Notes under the pieces: model-generated
Seen by the model: only the letters and a program-made list of their open reading frames with translations
What the model was told of the DNA's origin: nothing
The model's database searches: none
Position numbers and translations under genes: made by a program
Origin: Flavobacteriaceae bacterium NBU2977
GTDB taxonomy: Bacteria > Bacteroidota > Bacteroidia > Flavobacteriales > Flavobacteriaceae
Direction: 5' to 3'
DNA length: 64,000 nucleotides
Assembly (NCBI GenBank): GCA_019931105.1
Contig: JAIOUW010000001.1
Coordinates: 1 to 64,000 of the forward strand
Part shown: one piece after another, positions 25,988 through 36,402 of the stretch
Layout: each line of letters opens with the position of its first letter
Numbering within the stretch: position 1 is the stretch's first letter

Positions 25988-26370
25988 TTTGGAACATCTA
26001 CCTTCGATTGATATGACAGGATAAAAACCAACAAATTGCGGATTCAAAAACGACCTTTATTAAATGAACGTCCCAACGAACATTTCAGGGTCTGAAAGCT
26101 CAAGGGTATTCAACAAATTCTTAAGGTCGATATTTTCAAAAATGGGCATTTGCCCTGTAATTTATCATGCCTCCAGGACACGTGTTTCGGAGTTCAACTA
26201 ATCGTCCGGGACAACAAACTTCATACTGATTTTCGATTAGGGCAACAACACTATATTAACCGATGTAGCCACACCCACCCGTAACAATGTTTTTAATTTT
26301 CATTTTGTACAAAGTATATTTGTTATACTATATTTATTAGAGATTGGGCAAATATGATCTTTTATCTTTT
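25988..26370 (-). pseudogene. Gene-free stretch with one coding relic
   Basis: No intact gene is visible. On the minus strand, 26149-26060 reads as a short protein-like open frame (MPIFENIDLKNLLNTLELSD) ending at a stop. It is preceded in a shifted frame by another short open stretch, so a decayed gene is likely. Family not recognised. Confidence 0.3.
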
Positions 26371-27677
26371 TTAAGTTTTTTCCCATGTGAACAAGGCCAT
26401 TAAAACCGATAATACGGCAGCACTGATCCAAAAAATAGTAATGTAACCAAAATCATATATGGTTTCACCGTTCACCACTGTCTTATTGCTTTCTATAAGG
26501 AATCCACTTGCAATGTCCTGAAGACCCGCGGCCAGATAGCTCATGATCCCCACTACCCCCAGAGCGGCCCCAGAGGCCTTTTTGGAAGCAATATCCACAG
26601 CCATAAGTCCTCCCAAATAACATATCAAAGCACCGATGCCCAAACCGAAAATGACCATGCTTATGGCATCCAACCACCATAGATCCTTTGGTCCGAGCAG
26701 GAAGAGACATAGTGCAAAGACGTTCATGAGCCCAAAGATCAAAGCAGGCTTGTTCCTGCGTCCTTTAAAGAACTTATCGGAAACAAACCCTGAAGAGGCC
26801 GTACCCAATATGCCGCATATCGCACTGATGGCCACCAACGTATTGGACTGTGTCAAAGTATAGCCTTTCGCCGTCTCAAAATAATAGGGGGCCCAGCTAT
26901 TTACCGCATATCGGGAGATGTACATGAATCCGCTTGAAAGGGCCAGTGCCCATATATATGGATTTTTGAGAACCTCTCTTTGCTCGCTCCATGTAGAGAT
27001 GTTTTTAGATTTAAAGTCTTCATTCACGGGGGGGGTAAGCCTTTACTTTCCGGTGTGTCGTGAAAGAACAGGTAGATGATAACCGCACCTAGCATCCCTA
27101 TTATTGCCGCTGCTTTGAAGCCCCATTCCCATCCAAAATAAGAGGCGACTACCGCTGTCAGTATATAGGTCAAGGCCTCACCGATGTTATGGCTCGTACT
27201 CCAAAAGCCATAAAAACTTCCACGCTTTTTATCCTTGTACCAACGAGACAGGGAAACGACGCTTGATGGGGCTCCCATGGACTGTACCCAACCGTTTACG
27301 CCCCAACAGATGGCAAAGAACAAAAATGTACCTGTAAAGCCCATAATCAGATTGACCAATGCTGATATTAGAAGGCCAAAAGACATAAATCTTCTGATAT
27401 TGCTGTAATCGGCGAGGAAACCGTTTGTGAATTTTCCAGCGGCATAGGTGAAAAATAAGGTAGACCCTATGATCCCCAATTCTGATTCAGTAAGGATACC
27501 GCCATCCAGAATCGGTTTCTTTACAACGTTTAGGCTCAATCTGCAAACATAGTACAGACCATAGCCCAATGTTGCTGAAAAGAATACCTGCCATTTCAGT
27601 TTTTTATACCTACTTTGTTGTTCCTCAAATGTACCCAAGACCGGTTCAGGTAGGGATTTTTTAAATAATCCTTTCAT
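26371..27677 (-). pseudogene. GlpT-like MFS transporter split at C8 tract
   Basis: Two adjoining frames together make one 12-segment organophosphate:phosphate antiporter of the GlpT/UhpT type (about 435 residues). The upstream part (27677-27024) holds segments 1-6 and family motifs such as WSTSHNIGEALT. The downstream part (27027-26371) holds segments 7-12. The break is at a run of eight C (minus strand; 27028-27035). With nine C the frame reads GLPPPVNEDFKS without interruption. With eight it stops at TGA. It lies next to a phosphodiesterase, so glycerol-3-phosphate or a relative is the likely substrate. Slippage, phase variation, mutation or sequencing error are all possible. Confidence 0.85.
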
Positions 27678-27725
27678 TCTGACTATATAATTGTTGGCGA
27701 GAACATCACCATTATAGGATTTCTA

Positions 27726-28976
27726 TTATCTACTTTGGTATGGGCCATATTCCTGTTTGACGTCCATTGAAGATTCATCCAGTACAAACACCTTATAAAT
27801 ATTCCCATTCGGCGCAACGCGTATGACAATATGCCCCTGTAGGCTTTTATAATTTTCCCTGAACCAAGGGCCATAGGTTACTAATGTTTCAGAATGCATG
27901 TTCGTTGAGAATATATCACGTTCCCCGGTTGTATTGTTTTGGTAAATCAAACGTTGGTACACCTCCTGCCCGGGATGATCCGAACACCAGCTTTGTTGTA
28001 CCACTACTTTTGGATCCAATGTTTTAACAAAAAACTCATTGGTGGCATCTCGATTTCCATGATGGTTCAAGGTGGTTACTTCAACTGGTCCAACCACCTT
28101 TGCCATTGGTGTCTCAACATCGAACCATTCGGGAAGACCAAAGCCCTGCAGACCCGTGTTATCCCCGCCCGTGAAATAATCAAAATCGCCATATGATATT
28201 TTTAGCGCAAGGCTCAAAGGATTTTCGTTATAACTTCCCTTATAAAAATCAGTCATCTCCTCTGCCGTGAAATATTCAAAAGTCTCGTCCTCGGTTCCGG
28301 TCCAAATAGTAGCGTTCGATTTCACATTGCGAACCCTGAAAGTCGGATAGCGATTTTGGTCGTTCAGCAAATGTATCTGCTTGTCACTACCAACCATCAA
28401 TGCCTCGGTTGGGATATCCTCTTTGGCAATAAATGACCGGTAATTTTGAAACAGTTCATCTTCTTTTAAATGGCTGGAAAGATCAAGGGGGAAATTTAGA
28501 TCAGGAGAATTCCTGTCTATTATTTTCCCATAAGGTATCTCATTACCTAAGTCAATAATACTTCCGTAGTGATCTTCATGAAAATGTGAAATCAAGGCAT
28601 AGTCAATCGAGTCTTTCCACTCAATGGGCATTACCTTCTCTATATAGCGGGCTATCCACTGTGCCGTCGTTTGAGAATCGTTAGGTATTGGGGTGGTTGC
28701 CTTTAAAGGAGCATATTTTTTTTCAAACTTTTCCTTGTCCAGGTTTCCGGCATCAAAAAGCATTGTTGTACCATCTGGGAATACAAAAAAAGTGGCGTCC
28801 CCACTTCCTGTATTGATATGGTGGATATCGAGATAGCCTTCTTGCCATGGTGAAATATTGGGTTCTTTTGAAATTGTATACCCAACCGAAAAGATATCTT
28901 GGTTGGTTCTTTTTTTGCATCTAGATAAGAGCAAAACAATTATCAATAACCCAATGATTTTTACGTTCGAGTTCAT
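27726..28976 (-). CDS. MBL-fold metallohydrolase lipoprotein
   Basis: A 416-residue lipoprotein (Cys in LLLSRCKKR, about 20) with a metallo-beta-lactamase domain. HFHEDHYG (about 130-137) supplies the HxHxDH zinc ligands, and further ligands are likely in TGGDNTG and NHHGNRDA. ComEC-like or phosphodiesterase/phosphonate hydrolases share this form. Its place between a glycerophosphodiesterase and a GlpT-like transporter suggests a phosphoester substrate in the periplasm, which is an inference. I chose M at 28976 (MNSNVKII) over the frame start at 28988 for a better lipoprotein leader. Confidence 0.82.
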   Translation of the reverse strand: MNSNVKIIGLLIIVLLLSRCKKRTNQDIFSVGYTISKEPNISPWQEGYLDIHHINTGSGDATFFVFPDGTTMLFDAGNLDKEKFEKKYAPLKATTPIPNDSQTTAQWIARYIEKVMPIEWKDSIDYALISHFHEDHYGSIIDLGNEIPYGKIIDRNSPDLNFPLDLSSHLKEDELFQNYRSFIAKEDIPTEALMVGSDKQIHLLNDQNRYPTFRVRNVKSNATIWTGTEDETFEYFTAEEMTDFYKGSYNENPLSLALKISYGDFDYFTGGDNTGLQGFGLPEWFDVETPMAKVVGPVEVTTLNHHGNRDATNEFFVKTLDPKVVVQQSWCSDHPGQEVYQRLIYQNNTTGERDIFSTNMHSETLVTYGPWFRENYKSLQGHIVIRVAPNGNIYKVFVLDESSMDVKQEYGPYQSR

Positions 28977-28997
28977 CCTAATTCTCATCGTTTAAGG

Positions 28998-29921
28998 TTA
29001 TTCATGCAGGTTTTTAGATCGTAAGTACTCCAATAAAATCTTTGGATGATCAGTCTGGATCATTGCAGGTTTAAGGGAAATCACTTTATCCAGTGATCTG
29101 TAATCACCTTTTACGAAATCATCATCCTCGTCCCAGAGCGTATTCATAAAGATCAATTGACCATCTTGGTGTGCCAAGTCCATATTCTCCTTTGTAAAAC
29201 TATCCTCCGTAAAGTGTTGAAGTGAAGACTTTGTTGTCATTTCATAAAAAGCAAAATCTTTTCTATCCTTTGAAAGTGGTAAAACGGCGAATAAGGAATC
29301 AATCGCTATCATTTCCATCACTTTCGCCTTTTGTCCGATAAAGGATATGACCTGATGCTCCATTTTTTATTCACACAGAAGCGCATACAACGCTTTGAAA
29401 TCCAAATCTTTTATATCTAGATTTGGGATCACTTTACCCTTGGCAGTTTTAAGAGCATCACTTAATTTTGGAATCTTATAAGGTGTAACGGAATCTTCTA
29501 TTTTCAAAGAAAAATTTTGTAGTTCTTTAAATGTAAAGTCATTTAGTTTTCCTTTGCCTGTTGAAACTCTACCAATAGAATCATCGTGCATCAAGACCAA
29601 AACACTGTCCTTAGTGGTTCTTACATCGAGTTCCACTAAATCTATACCCAAGATTATAGCGTTCTTTATAGATTGCAAAGAATTTTCAGGCGCATTTTTA
29701 TGATAAGAGCGATGAGCGCATACGAGTATATTATTTTTTGATTTATAGTCAATGGTTTGAACGACCTTATTAACCGCTAGCTTAGGAACATTAATATTAC
29801 TCTTTGGTTGTTCCTTAACAGAATGTTTACACGATAAGAACGATAAGAACAATAATACCGATAATAGAATATATTTCTTCATATTAATTTGATTTAAAAG
29901 AAAAGGCCGGCTTGTTAGCAA
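28998..29921 (-). pseudogene. Glycerophosphodiesterase with in-frame stop
   Basis: Glycerophosphodiester phosphodiesterase (releases glycerol-3-phosphate), a lipoprotein with lipobox LSFLSC. Catalytic residues are visible: HRSYHKNAPENSL (about 69-81), the ELDVRTT metal site (about 96-102) and the LMHDDSIGR His (about 110). A TAA at 29367-29369 interrupts the frame between ALLCE and KMEHQVISF. The same frame continues to 28998 and encodes the missing C-terminal half, with the conserved end MIQTDHPKILLEYL. One substitution (for example AAA or CAA to TAA) explains it. Without read-through, the first half alone lacks the end of the TIM barrel. Confidence 0.88.
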
Positions 29922-29968
29922 ACCGACCTTTAACTAAACTAACAAAAAACTAACTCAAACAACTCTAA

Positions 29969-31423
29969 TTAATACCCAGGATTTTGAACTAAAGCCGGGT
30001 TGGTATCGATCTCGTTCTGTGGAATCGGATAAAGTAATTGATTTGTAGATATACTTAATGTTAATGGAATATTACTAGTTTCTGTAACGTGACTATTTAT
30101 AACCTCTAGAGCTCTGCCCGTTCTTACCAGATCTGGCCATCTGTGGTTCTCAAATGCCAATTCCCAACGTCTTTCATTCTCTATAGCCAACCTAAATTCA
30201 GCTTGATTAGTTACTGTAGCCGAAGTTAAATCTGCCAAACCTGCTCTATTTCTAATTTGGTTTACTAGATCAAAAGCCTGACCATCAGCTACGTAACCTT
30301 GTTCATTTAATGCCTCAGCATGCATTAATATTACATCAGCATATCTTAACACAATAACATTAAGGTCACTATCCAGAGGCCCTGCAGTTGGTTCCACAAA
30401 TTTTTTAGGGTATAATATACCTCCAAAATCACCGATGTTAACATCGCGACGTAAATCGGCTTGATCATATGAATTCCATAGATCTTTGGTTGGTCTATTA
30501 CTACCGTTGGCACTTCCGTTCACTACAAGGGAACCACCTCCAAATGGTGCAAATTGATTCGCAAAAACACTCCCTTCTCCTAGGCCACTCCCTTCTCCAT
30601 TAACAACAAAAGAACTTCCTTGACCAGAAGAGTATTGAACTTCAAAAATAGATTCTGCATTATTTTCGTTTCCAGACCCAAATAAATCGGCATAGTTTGG
30701 CAGCAAACTATATCCTGATACGTTACTTAAGGCAGAAATAGCTTCAGGATAATTGCCTAATGTCAATTGAACCTTTCCTAGTAAAGCATTTGCGGCTCCT
30801 TTTGTAGCCTTTCCGACAACTGATTGGTTAGTGGGCAGGGCATTTGCAGCAGCTTCCAAATCAATGATTATTTGGTTGTAAATGGTCGCAACTGGATCTC
30901 TACCATTGCCAAAAGCCTCAAAAGGATCGGTTGTTTGTGTAATTACCAATGGCACCTCTCCAAAAATTCTAACCAAATTAAAATAAGTTAATGCTCTAAG
31001 AAATTGTGCTTCTCCTTTTCTAATAGCTTTAGTAGAGGCATCCATATTTATTTTGTCTATATTATTCAATATGGCATTGCAACGTTGAATGCCATCATAG
31101 CTATCAATCCATGTACTGCTCAATAAGGCATTGGAAGGCTGTACGGCAAAAATGTCCATATCTGTAATAGCCCCTCCTCTTTGTCCCAATGAGGACGACT
31201 CTTCAGAGTTATCCGAACGTACTTCAAATAAATAAAAGATACTCTCTCCAAATTGTCCTTGTTTCTGTAGGGCATCATAAGCGCCGTTCACAGCAGTCTC
31301 TATATCATCACTATTAGCAAAGTAACCAGCGGCACTTGGTGTCGAAATAGGAGCCAAATCCAATTCATTACTGCATGAAATGAATAAAAAAGCAACTATT
31401 ACTATAATTAATATGTTTTTCAT
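29969..31423 (-). CDS. SusD/RagB family outer-membrane lipoprotein
   Basis: The ligand-binding lid that sits on the SusC transporter at the cell surface. The 484 residues have lipobox FLFISC (Cys 17) and tetratricopeptide-like helices (about 40-230: IRKGEAQFLRALTYFNLVR, VGKATKGAANALLGKVQLTL). The C-terminus has the family signature ENERRWELAFENHRWPDLVR and YPIPQNEIDTNPALVQNPGY. It follows the SusC gene after 18 bases, so they are translated from one transcript. A glycerol-phosphate-type substrate is suggested by the neighbours only. Confidence 0.95.
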   Translation of the reverse strand: MKNILIIVIVAFLFISCSNELDLAPISTPSAAGYFANSDDIETAVNGAYDALQKQGQFGESIFYLFEVRSDNSEESSSLGQRGGAITDMDIFAVQPSNALLSSTWIDSYDGIQRCNAILNNIDKINMDASTKAIRKGEAQFLRALTYFNLVRIFGEVPLVITQTTDPFEAFGNGRDPVATIYNQIIIDLEAAANALPTNQSVVGKATKGAANALLGKVQLTLGNYPEAISALSNVSGYSLLPNYADLFGSGNENNAESIFEVQYSSGQGSSFVVNGEGSGLGEGSVFANQFAPFGGGSLVVNGSANGSNRPTKDLWNSYDQADLRRDVNIGDFGGILYPKKFVEPTAGPLDSDLNVIVLRYADVILMHAEALNEQGYVADGQAFDLVNQIRNRAGLADLTSATVTNQAEFRLAIENERRWELAFENHRWPDLVRTGRALEVINSHVTETSNIPLTLSISTNQLLYPIPQNEIDTNPALVQNPGY

Positions 31424-31441
31424 AATTCTTTTTTTTAATGA

Positions 31442-34400
31442 TTAAAATGTCAGATTAAGTCCTATTGTAAAAGACTTTGCGGTAGGATAACCACCCCAAT
31501 CTAGTCCAGGAGTTAAAGGATTTGCATTGCCTCCAACATTTGAGTTTACTTCAGGATTACTTCCAGTATAATTAGTAAATGTGAAAGGGTTTATTGATGA
31601 AAAAAATATTCTTGCTTTGTCAATACCAATCTTTTCTGAAACTTTAGAGTCTAGGGTATAACCTAAAGCAATATTCCTGAATCTTAAGAAACTTCCATCT
31701 TGTAGTATTTTGCTAGATCTATCATAAAATGCACCATTGTTGCCCGCTCTAGCCCATCCTGTACCTGGATTTGATGGCGATTGCCAACGGCCTTCAACAC
31801 GCTCGGCCAAAGCATTACCAAACCCACCTTCTAATGTCGCAAAGAAATAGTTAAAGTTTACAATGTCATGTCCAACGGTGCCCTGAAGTAAAGCAGTCAG
31901 ATCCCATCCTTTATATTTAAAGGTTGTTGAAAAGCCATAGGTAAAATCGGGGTTGGGGTCACCTATAACTTTACGATCATCATCATTGATTTGCCCATCT
32001 CCATTAACATCTTCAATTTGATAATCTCCCGGTGCGGTTCCACGCCCAGAAGTGACATGTGCCGACGCATCGATCTCTTCTTGGGTATTATATACACCAA
32101 TAATATTCCATCCATAAAACTCGGCTAACGGCCTGCCAACTTCAGTTTTATGATGTTTAGAAATAATCTGTGTTTGGTCTGTGCCTAAAGACAGTACTTT
32201 GTTCTTATTGGTAGATATATTAAATGTAGAAGACCATTCTACACCTCCTAATTTGATATTGTTAGCTGAAATGGCGAATTCAAACCCTTTATTTTCAACT
32301 TCTCCCAAGTTTTGTAGCGAGGATGTAAAACCTGATTGCGAAGGCACGGGTACATTCAACAATAATCCATCTGTTGTCGACTTATAATAATCAGCAATAA
32401 TGGAAACTTTATTATTAAATAACCCAAAATCTATACCTAAATCTATTTGCTTGGTTTCTTCCCAAGATAAGTTGGCATTTGGTGATGTTATTGCCGAAAG
32501 ACCTCCAAGATTTTCATAATTGGCAGCTCCTAATAAGGCGGTGCCTCCGTAGTTTGGTATTAAATTATTTCCTGTTATTCCCCAACTTGCTCTTAGCTTT
32601 AAATCACTTATTGTCTCATTACCTTGTAAAAAGTCTTCTTCACTCATTCTCCATCCTAGTGAAATAGATGGAAAATTACCCCATTTGGAGTTGTCTCCAA
32701 ATCTTGAAGACCCATCTCGCCTAAAGGAAGCACTTAATAAATATTTTCCTTTATAATCGTAATTTAATCTACTGATATATGAAATTAACGACCACTCTTC
32801 TTCAAGTGTATCTCCTCCAGTGATTGTATTTGAACCATTGAATGTTGAAAAATCATTAGCACTGGCATTGGTGCTTGTTAAAAAACTTGAAAACAGCCTT
32901 TCTTTTTGAAAAGAGTATCCAGCCAGAACATCTACATTATGGTCATTACCTAATGTTTTCTTAAAGTTAAATGTGTTCTCAGTGATGTAATTGAAAATAT
33001 CGCCTTCATCCAATCTTCCTACAGCTGCGACAGAGGCTCTGTTTCTACGAGTACCTATACTTGAGGGTCTGAATATGCTAAATTCACTATCAGAATAATT
33101 TAGTCCGAAATAGGTTTTGAAATTTAGATTATCAGTTAATGTAAAATCTAGATATGTGCTTCCGATAACATTAAACCGTCTCTGAATGCGTTCAGTAAGA
33201 ATGGCCATCGCAACAGTGTTTTCAAATCTAGCGCCATTATTCTGTAATCCTGTAGGTGATTGCCCGAATATGATTTGTTCGCTTATGGCAAAGGATCCAT
33301 CTGGGTTATAAGGTGCGAAATTGGGATATGCGAATTGCGTGATAATTACAATGCCATCATCTCCATGGTGGTTTTCCGATACTTTATTACTTGTAGAATA
33401 GCTTGGCGCTACATTTACACCCAATTTAATGTTTTTCAGAAAGGCGTTTTCAGGGTTTTTGAAGATATTGGATTCTAAATTCGTTCTAAAACTATATCTC
33501 TTAAAATCTGTACTTATAATGATTCCGTCTTGATCGAAATACTCTCCAGATACTGAAAACTTTGTATCTTCATTACCGCCTCTAGCAGAAAATTGATAAC
33601 TTCGAATAGGTGCTGTTCTATATATTTCGTCTTGCCAATCGGTATCGATAAGTCCTGGAGTACCAGCTAAATAGGGTTGGTAAAGGTCTGGAACATAGTC
33701 TGGAGCAAATACGCCTTGACTTCTAAAGTTTTCTGTTTGAAATTCGGCCCATTGATAGGCGTTTGCCAAATCATAAGTTTCAGCCACTTGCTGAAATCCA
33801 ACATAAGAATTAAAACTAAACTGGGTTTTCCCTTGTTTTCCTTGTTTGGTAGACACTAAAATAACCCCATTAGAACCTCTGGATCCATAAATGGCTGCCG
33901 ATGCCGCATCTTTCAATACTTGAACAGATTCGATGTCATTTGGATTGATATCGCTTAAATTAACGCTTTCTGTAGGAAACCCATCTATAACCAATAATGG
34001 TGAGGTTCCTGCGGTGATTGTGCCTACACCTCTTACCTTAATATCTGAGGAAACTCCAGGGCTTCCCGTTCCCGCTGAAACCTGAACCCCAGTTACTTGT
34101 CCCGCTAGGGCCTGGTCAAAACTGGTTACTGGAAGGTCTGCCATTTGGTCTGATTTTACAGATGCAATGGCTCCTGTAACTTTTTTTCTAGATTGGGCCC
34201 CATAACCAACAACGACCACTTCATCTAATTTAGCAGTATCTTCCTGTAAGATGGCTGAAATATTGGTTTGCCCATTTATCGGTATCTCTTGGGTTAAAAA
34301 GCCTAAATAAGAAATAATTAATGAGGCGTTCTCGTCTGTAACAGTCAAAGAGAAATTGCCATCAAAATCCGTCGTTGTCCCGTTCGCGGTACCTTTTTCA

Positions 34401-34858
34401 ATAATACTAGCTCCAGGCAACGGTTGGCCGTTTTCATCTTTGACCTGTCCCTGTATAGATTGCTGAGTGCGTTTCTTAACTTTCTCTTCGGGCCATACAT
34501 TTTTTATAAGTGATATTTGTCGGTCATCAATATGATAGGTTGTATTTGTTCCCATAAATACCCTATCCAAAATAGAATTTACTTTCTCCCTTCTCGCTTT
34601 AACGGATACAATTCTTTTTAAATCAACATCTTCAAGAAGGTATAGGAACCTGAATTCGGTTCTATTCTCAATTTCATCAATAAGCTGTTCAACGGTAATA
34701 TTGTTCAAGTTAAGAGTGACCTTAGTTTGTTGAGAATAACTCTCACTGGCATGCAATGCAAAAAGACTTGTCAACAATAAAAGGACGCTAAGTTTCATCT
34801 TTAAATCAAATTTGAACAACGAAGTTTGACCCTTCTTTCGTTTCAGAAGATTTTTCAT
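31442..34858 (-). CDS. SusC/RagA TonB-dependent receptor with STN domain
   Basis: A 1138-residue outer-membrane transporter. After the signal peptide (ending about ASES, 42) comes an STN domain (about 48-115: NITVEQLIDEIENRT) that contacts an anti-sigma factor. Next come a carboxypeptidase-like domain (about 133-215, GQVKDENGQPLPGASI), a TonB box near DEVVVVGYGAQ (about 213), a plug with DAASAAIYGSRGSNGVILV (about 315-333) and a 22-strand barrel ending in FTIGLNLTF. The STN domain and nearby FecR/ECF sigma pair show a trans-envelope signalling circuit. Confidence 0.96.
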   Translation of the reverse strand: MKNLLKRKKGQTSLFKFDLKMKLSVLLLLTSLFALHASESYSQQTKVTLNLNNITVEQLIDEIENRTEFRFLYLLEDVDLKRIVSVKARREKVNSILDRVFMGTNTTYHIDDRQISLIKNVWPEEKVKKRTQQSIQGQVKDENGQPLPGASIIEKGTANGTTTDFDGNFSLTVTDENASLIISYLGFLTQEIPINGQTNISAILQEDTAKLDEVVVVGYGAQSRKKVTGAIASVKSDQMADLPVTSFDQALAGQVTGVQVSAGTGSPGVSSDIKVRGVGTITAGTSPLLVIDGFPTESVNLSDINPNDIESVQVLKDAASAAIYGSRGSNGVILVSTKQGKQGKTQFSFNSYVGFQQVAETYDLANAYQWAEFQTENFRSQGVFAPDYVPDLYQPYLAGTPGLIDTDWQDEIYRTAPIRSYQFSARGGNEDTKFSVSGEYFDQDGIIISTDFKRYSFRTNLESNIFKNPENAFLKNIKLGVNVAPSYSTSNKVSENHHGDDGIVIITQFAYPNFAPYNPDGSFAISEQIIFGQSPTGLQNNGARFENTVAMAILTERIQRRFNVIGSTYLDFTLTDNLNFKTYFGLNYSDSEFSIFRPSSIGTRRNRASVAAVGRLDEGDIFNYITENTFNFKKTLGNDHNVDVLAGYSFQKERLFSSFLTSTNASANDFSTFNGSNTITGGDTLEEEWSLISYISRLNYDYKGKYLLSASFRRDGSSRFGDNSKWGNFPSISLGWRMSEEDFLQGNETISDLKLRASWGITGNNLIPNYGGTALLGAANYENLGGLSAITSPNANLSWEETKQIDLGIDFGLFNNKVSIIADYYKSTTDGLLLNVPVPSQSGFTSSLQNLGEVENKGFEFAISANNIKLGGVEWSSTFNISTNKNKVLSLGTDQTQIISKHHKTEVGRPLAEFYGWNIIGVYNTQEEIDASAHVTSGRGTAPGDYQIEDVNGDGQINDDDRKVIGDPNPDFTYGFSTTFKYKGWDLTALLQGTVGHDIVNFNYFFATLEGGFGNALAERVEGRWQSPSNPGTGWARAGNNGAFYDRSSKILQDGSFLRFRNIALGYTLDSKVSEKIGIDKARIFFSSINPFTFTNYTGSNPEVNSNVGGNANPLTPGLDWGGYPTAKSFTIGLNLTF

Positions 34859-34910
34859 AATTTTATAGTGTATTAATGTGGTTAAACTTTGATATAATCA
34901 CTTTATCTAA

Positions 34911-34938
34911 ATCGGGAAATGTTAGCGCATTTTCCGAT
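34911..34938. promoter_or_regulatory. Hairpin between fecR and susC
   Basis: ATCGGGAAATG (34911-34921) and CATTTTCCGAT (34928-34938), an 11-bp stem with one G-U pair. Read on the minus strand it lies downstream of FecR and within the likely susC leader. It may separate FecR and SusC expression. Confidence 0.4.
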
Positions 34939-35034
34939 TTTTCTTTTGAGATATAGTGAACAATAGACCTTTCTATTTAATAAATAGTTTTATGAATTAG
35001 TTGTTTATTTCATTGGCGCTTTGGTTTAGTTTGT

Positions 35035-36180
35035 TTATTTAAGTATGACTTTATTGTCTTCAATGGTGTAGTTAATTCCGTAGGTACTCTTAAAATAATT
35101 CAACACCACCTCTATTGGCTCATCCCCAAAATTGGCATTGAATTTTTTTTGGGAATATTTCAAATTTTGATTTATTATGGTAACATTATAATGTCTTTCC
35201 AATTTCTTTAATATATTCTCTAAACTCACTCCCCTGAAGATAAGTTCTCCCTTCATCCATGAGGTATATACATCTGTAATTACAGGTTTTGTGGAAATAT
35301 TTCTTTGCTGTCTGTCAAAACTTCCCTTAAAACCAGGTTCAAGAATTACACCTTCACTTTTCTTATCTAATTGCAGACCTACCGAACCTTCGACCAAAAC
35401 AACTTCAGTAGTTACATCTTCAGGATAGTTGGAAACATTGAATCGTGTACCCAGTACTTGAATCTCCAGGTTATCTGAAGTGCTGACCGTGAAAGGACGT
35501 TTTGAATCTTTGGCCACATGTAAAAAAGCTTCTCCAACCAAGAAAACTTCTCTTTTACCTTCTTTTAAAAAACTGACAGGATATTTTAAAGACGTTCCTG
35601 CATTAAGATGAACAATAGACCCATCAGATAATTCCAGTTCAAATCTCTTCCCAAATGGAACGGTCAATTGATTATAAACCAGTTCTTCGGACTCGACAGG
35701 AGCTTTGGTGTAAGTTATTCGGTTACCTTTTTGCTTCCCTATTACCTTACCTTGAGTATTTATTATATCCGCCGTCCCTCCTTCTGATATTACTTCAAGA
35801 TTACCATTTTCAAGCTCCAGGGTAATTACGTCTTCACTGGGAAAAGCAATATTTTCAGTTTTGTCCGAATAAAATCCTTGTTGAAAAAAATATGCGCTAC
35901 CAAAGAGTATAGCTACGACAGCCGCATATCTTAAATATCTGGTAATCCTTAGGGTAATCAGTGAACGTTTATCTTTCTTTATTTTTTCCAATAAAGAATT
36001 CTTGGTTCTTTCCGTATTGAATTCGCCCATTATATCTTCGATTGCGTAATTGATTTTTATATACTCATTAAATAATTGCTTGTCTTCGGATTTCGCAAAC
36101 CATGAATTCAGTTCATCCCACTCATTTTTTGAAATGGAATTATTTAGGTACTTAATAATGAGTTTTTCTATGTTAGTCAT
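35035..36180 (-). CDS. FecR family anti-sigma factor
   Basis: A 381-residue inner-membrane regulator. The N-terminal cytoplasmic domain (about 1-75) binds the sigma factor. One membrane segment follows (about 83-103, LRYAAVVAILFGSAYFF). The FecR domain (about 165-270, TVPFGKRFELELSDGSIVHL) and C-terminal DUF4974 domain (about 305-380, FRGVSLENILKKLERHYNV) are periplasmic and contact the STN domain of SusC. It is transcribed divergently from the ECF sigma gene. Confidence 0.95.
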   Translation of the reverse strand: MTNIEKLIIKYLNNSISKNEWDELNSWFAKSEDKQLFNEYIKINYAIEDIMGEFNTERTKNSLLEKIKKDKRSLITLRITRYLRYAAVVAILFGSAYFFQQGFYSDKTENIAFPSEDVITLELENGNLEVISEGGTADIINTQGKVIGKQKGNRITYTKAPVESEELVYNQLTVPFGKRFELELSDGSIVHLNAGTSLKYPVSFLKEGKREVFLVGEAFLHVAKDSKRPFTVSTSDNLEIQVLGTRFNVSNYPEDVTTEVVLVEGSVGLQLDKKSEGVILEPGFKGSFDRQQRNISTKPVITDVYTSWMKGELIFRGVSLENILKKLERHYNVTIINQNLKYSQKKFNANFGDEPIEVVLNYFKSTYGINYTIEDNKVILK

Positions 36181-36402
36181 CTTGATAAAACTAAGCCACT
36201 ATACCCATTACAAAGCCATCTAACAATACCACCAAGTTTTAAATGTTTTTTTTTGTTTTGTCAAAACTATTTTCACATTTCATTCAAATCCCTACATTTG
36301 AAAGATTGATAATGAATAAATGATTTAGTAGATGTTTGCGTGCTTACCTTTTATAATGAGTTAGTTAACCGACGAAATTAGATGTTATTATCCATTTCTA
36401 AT

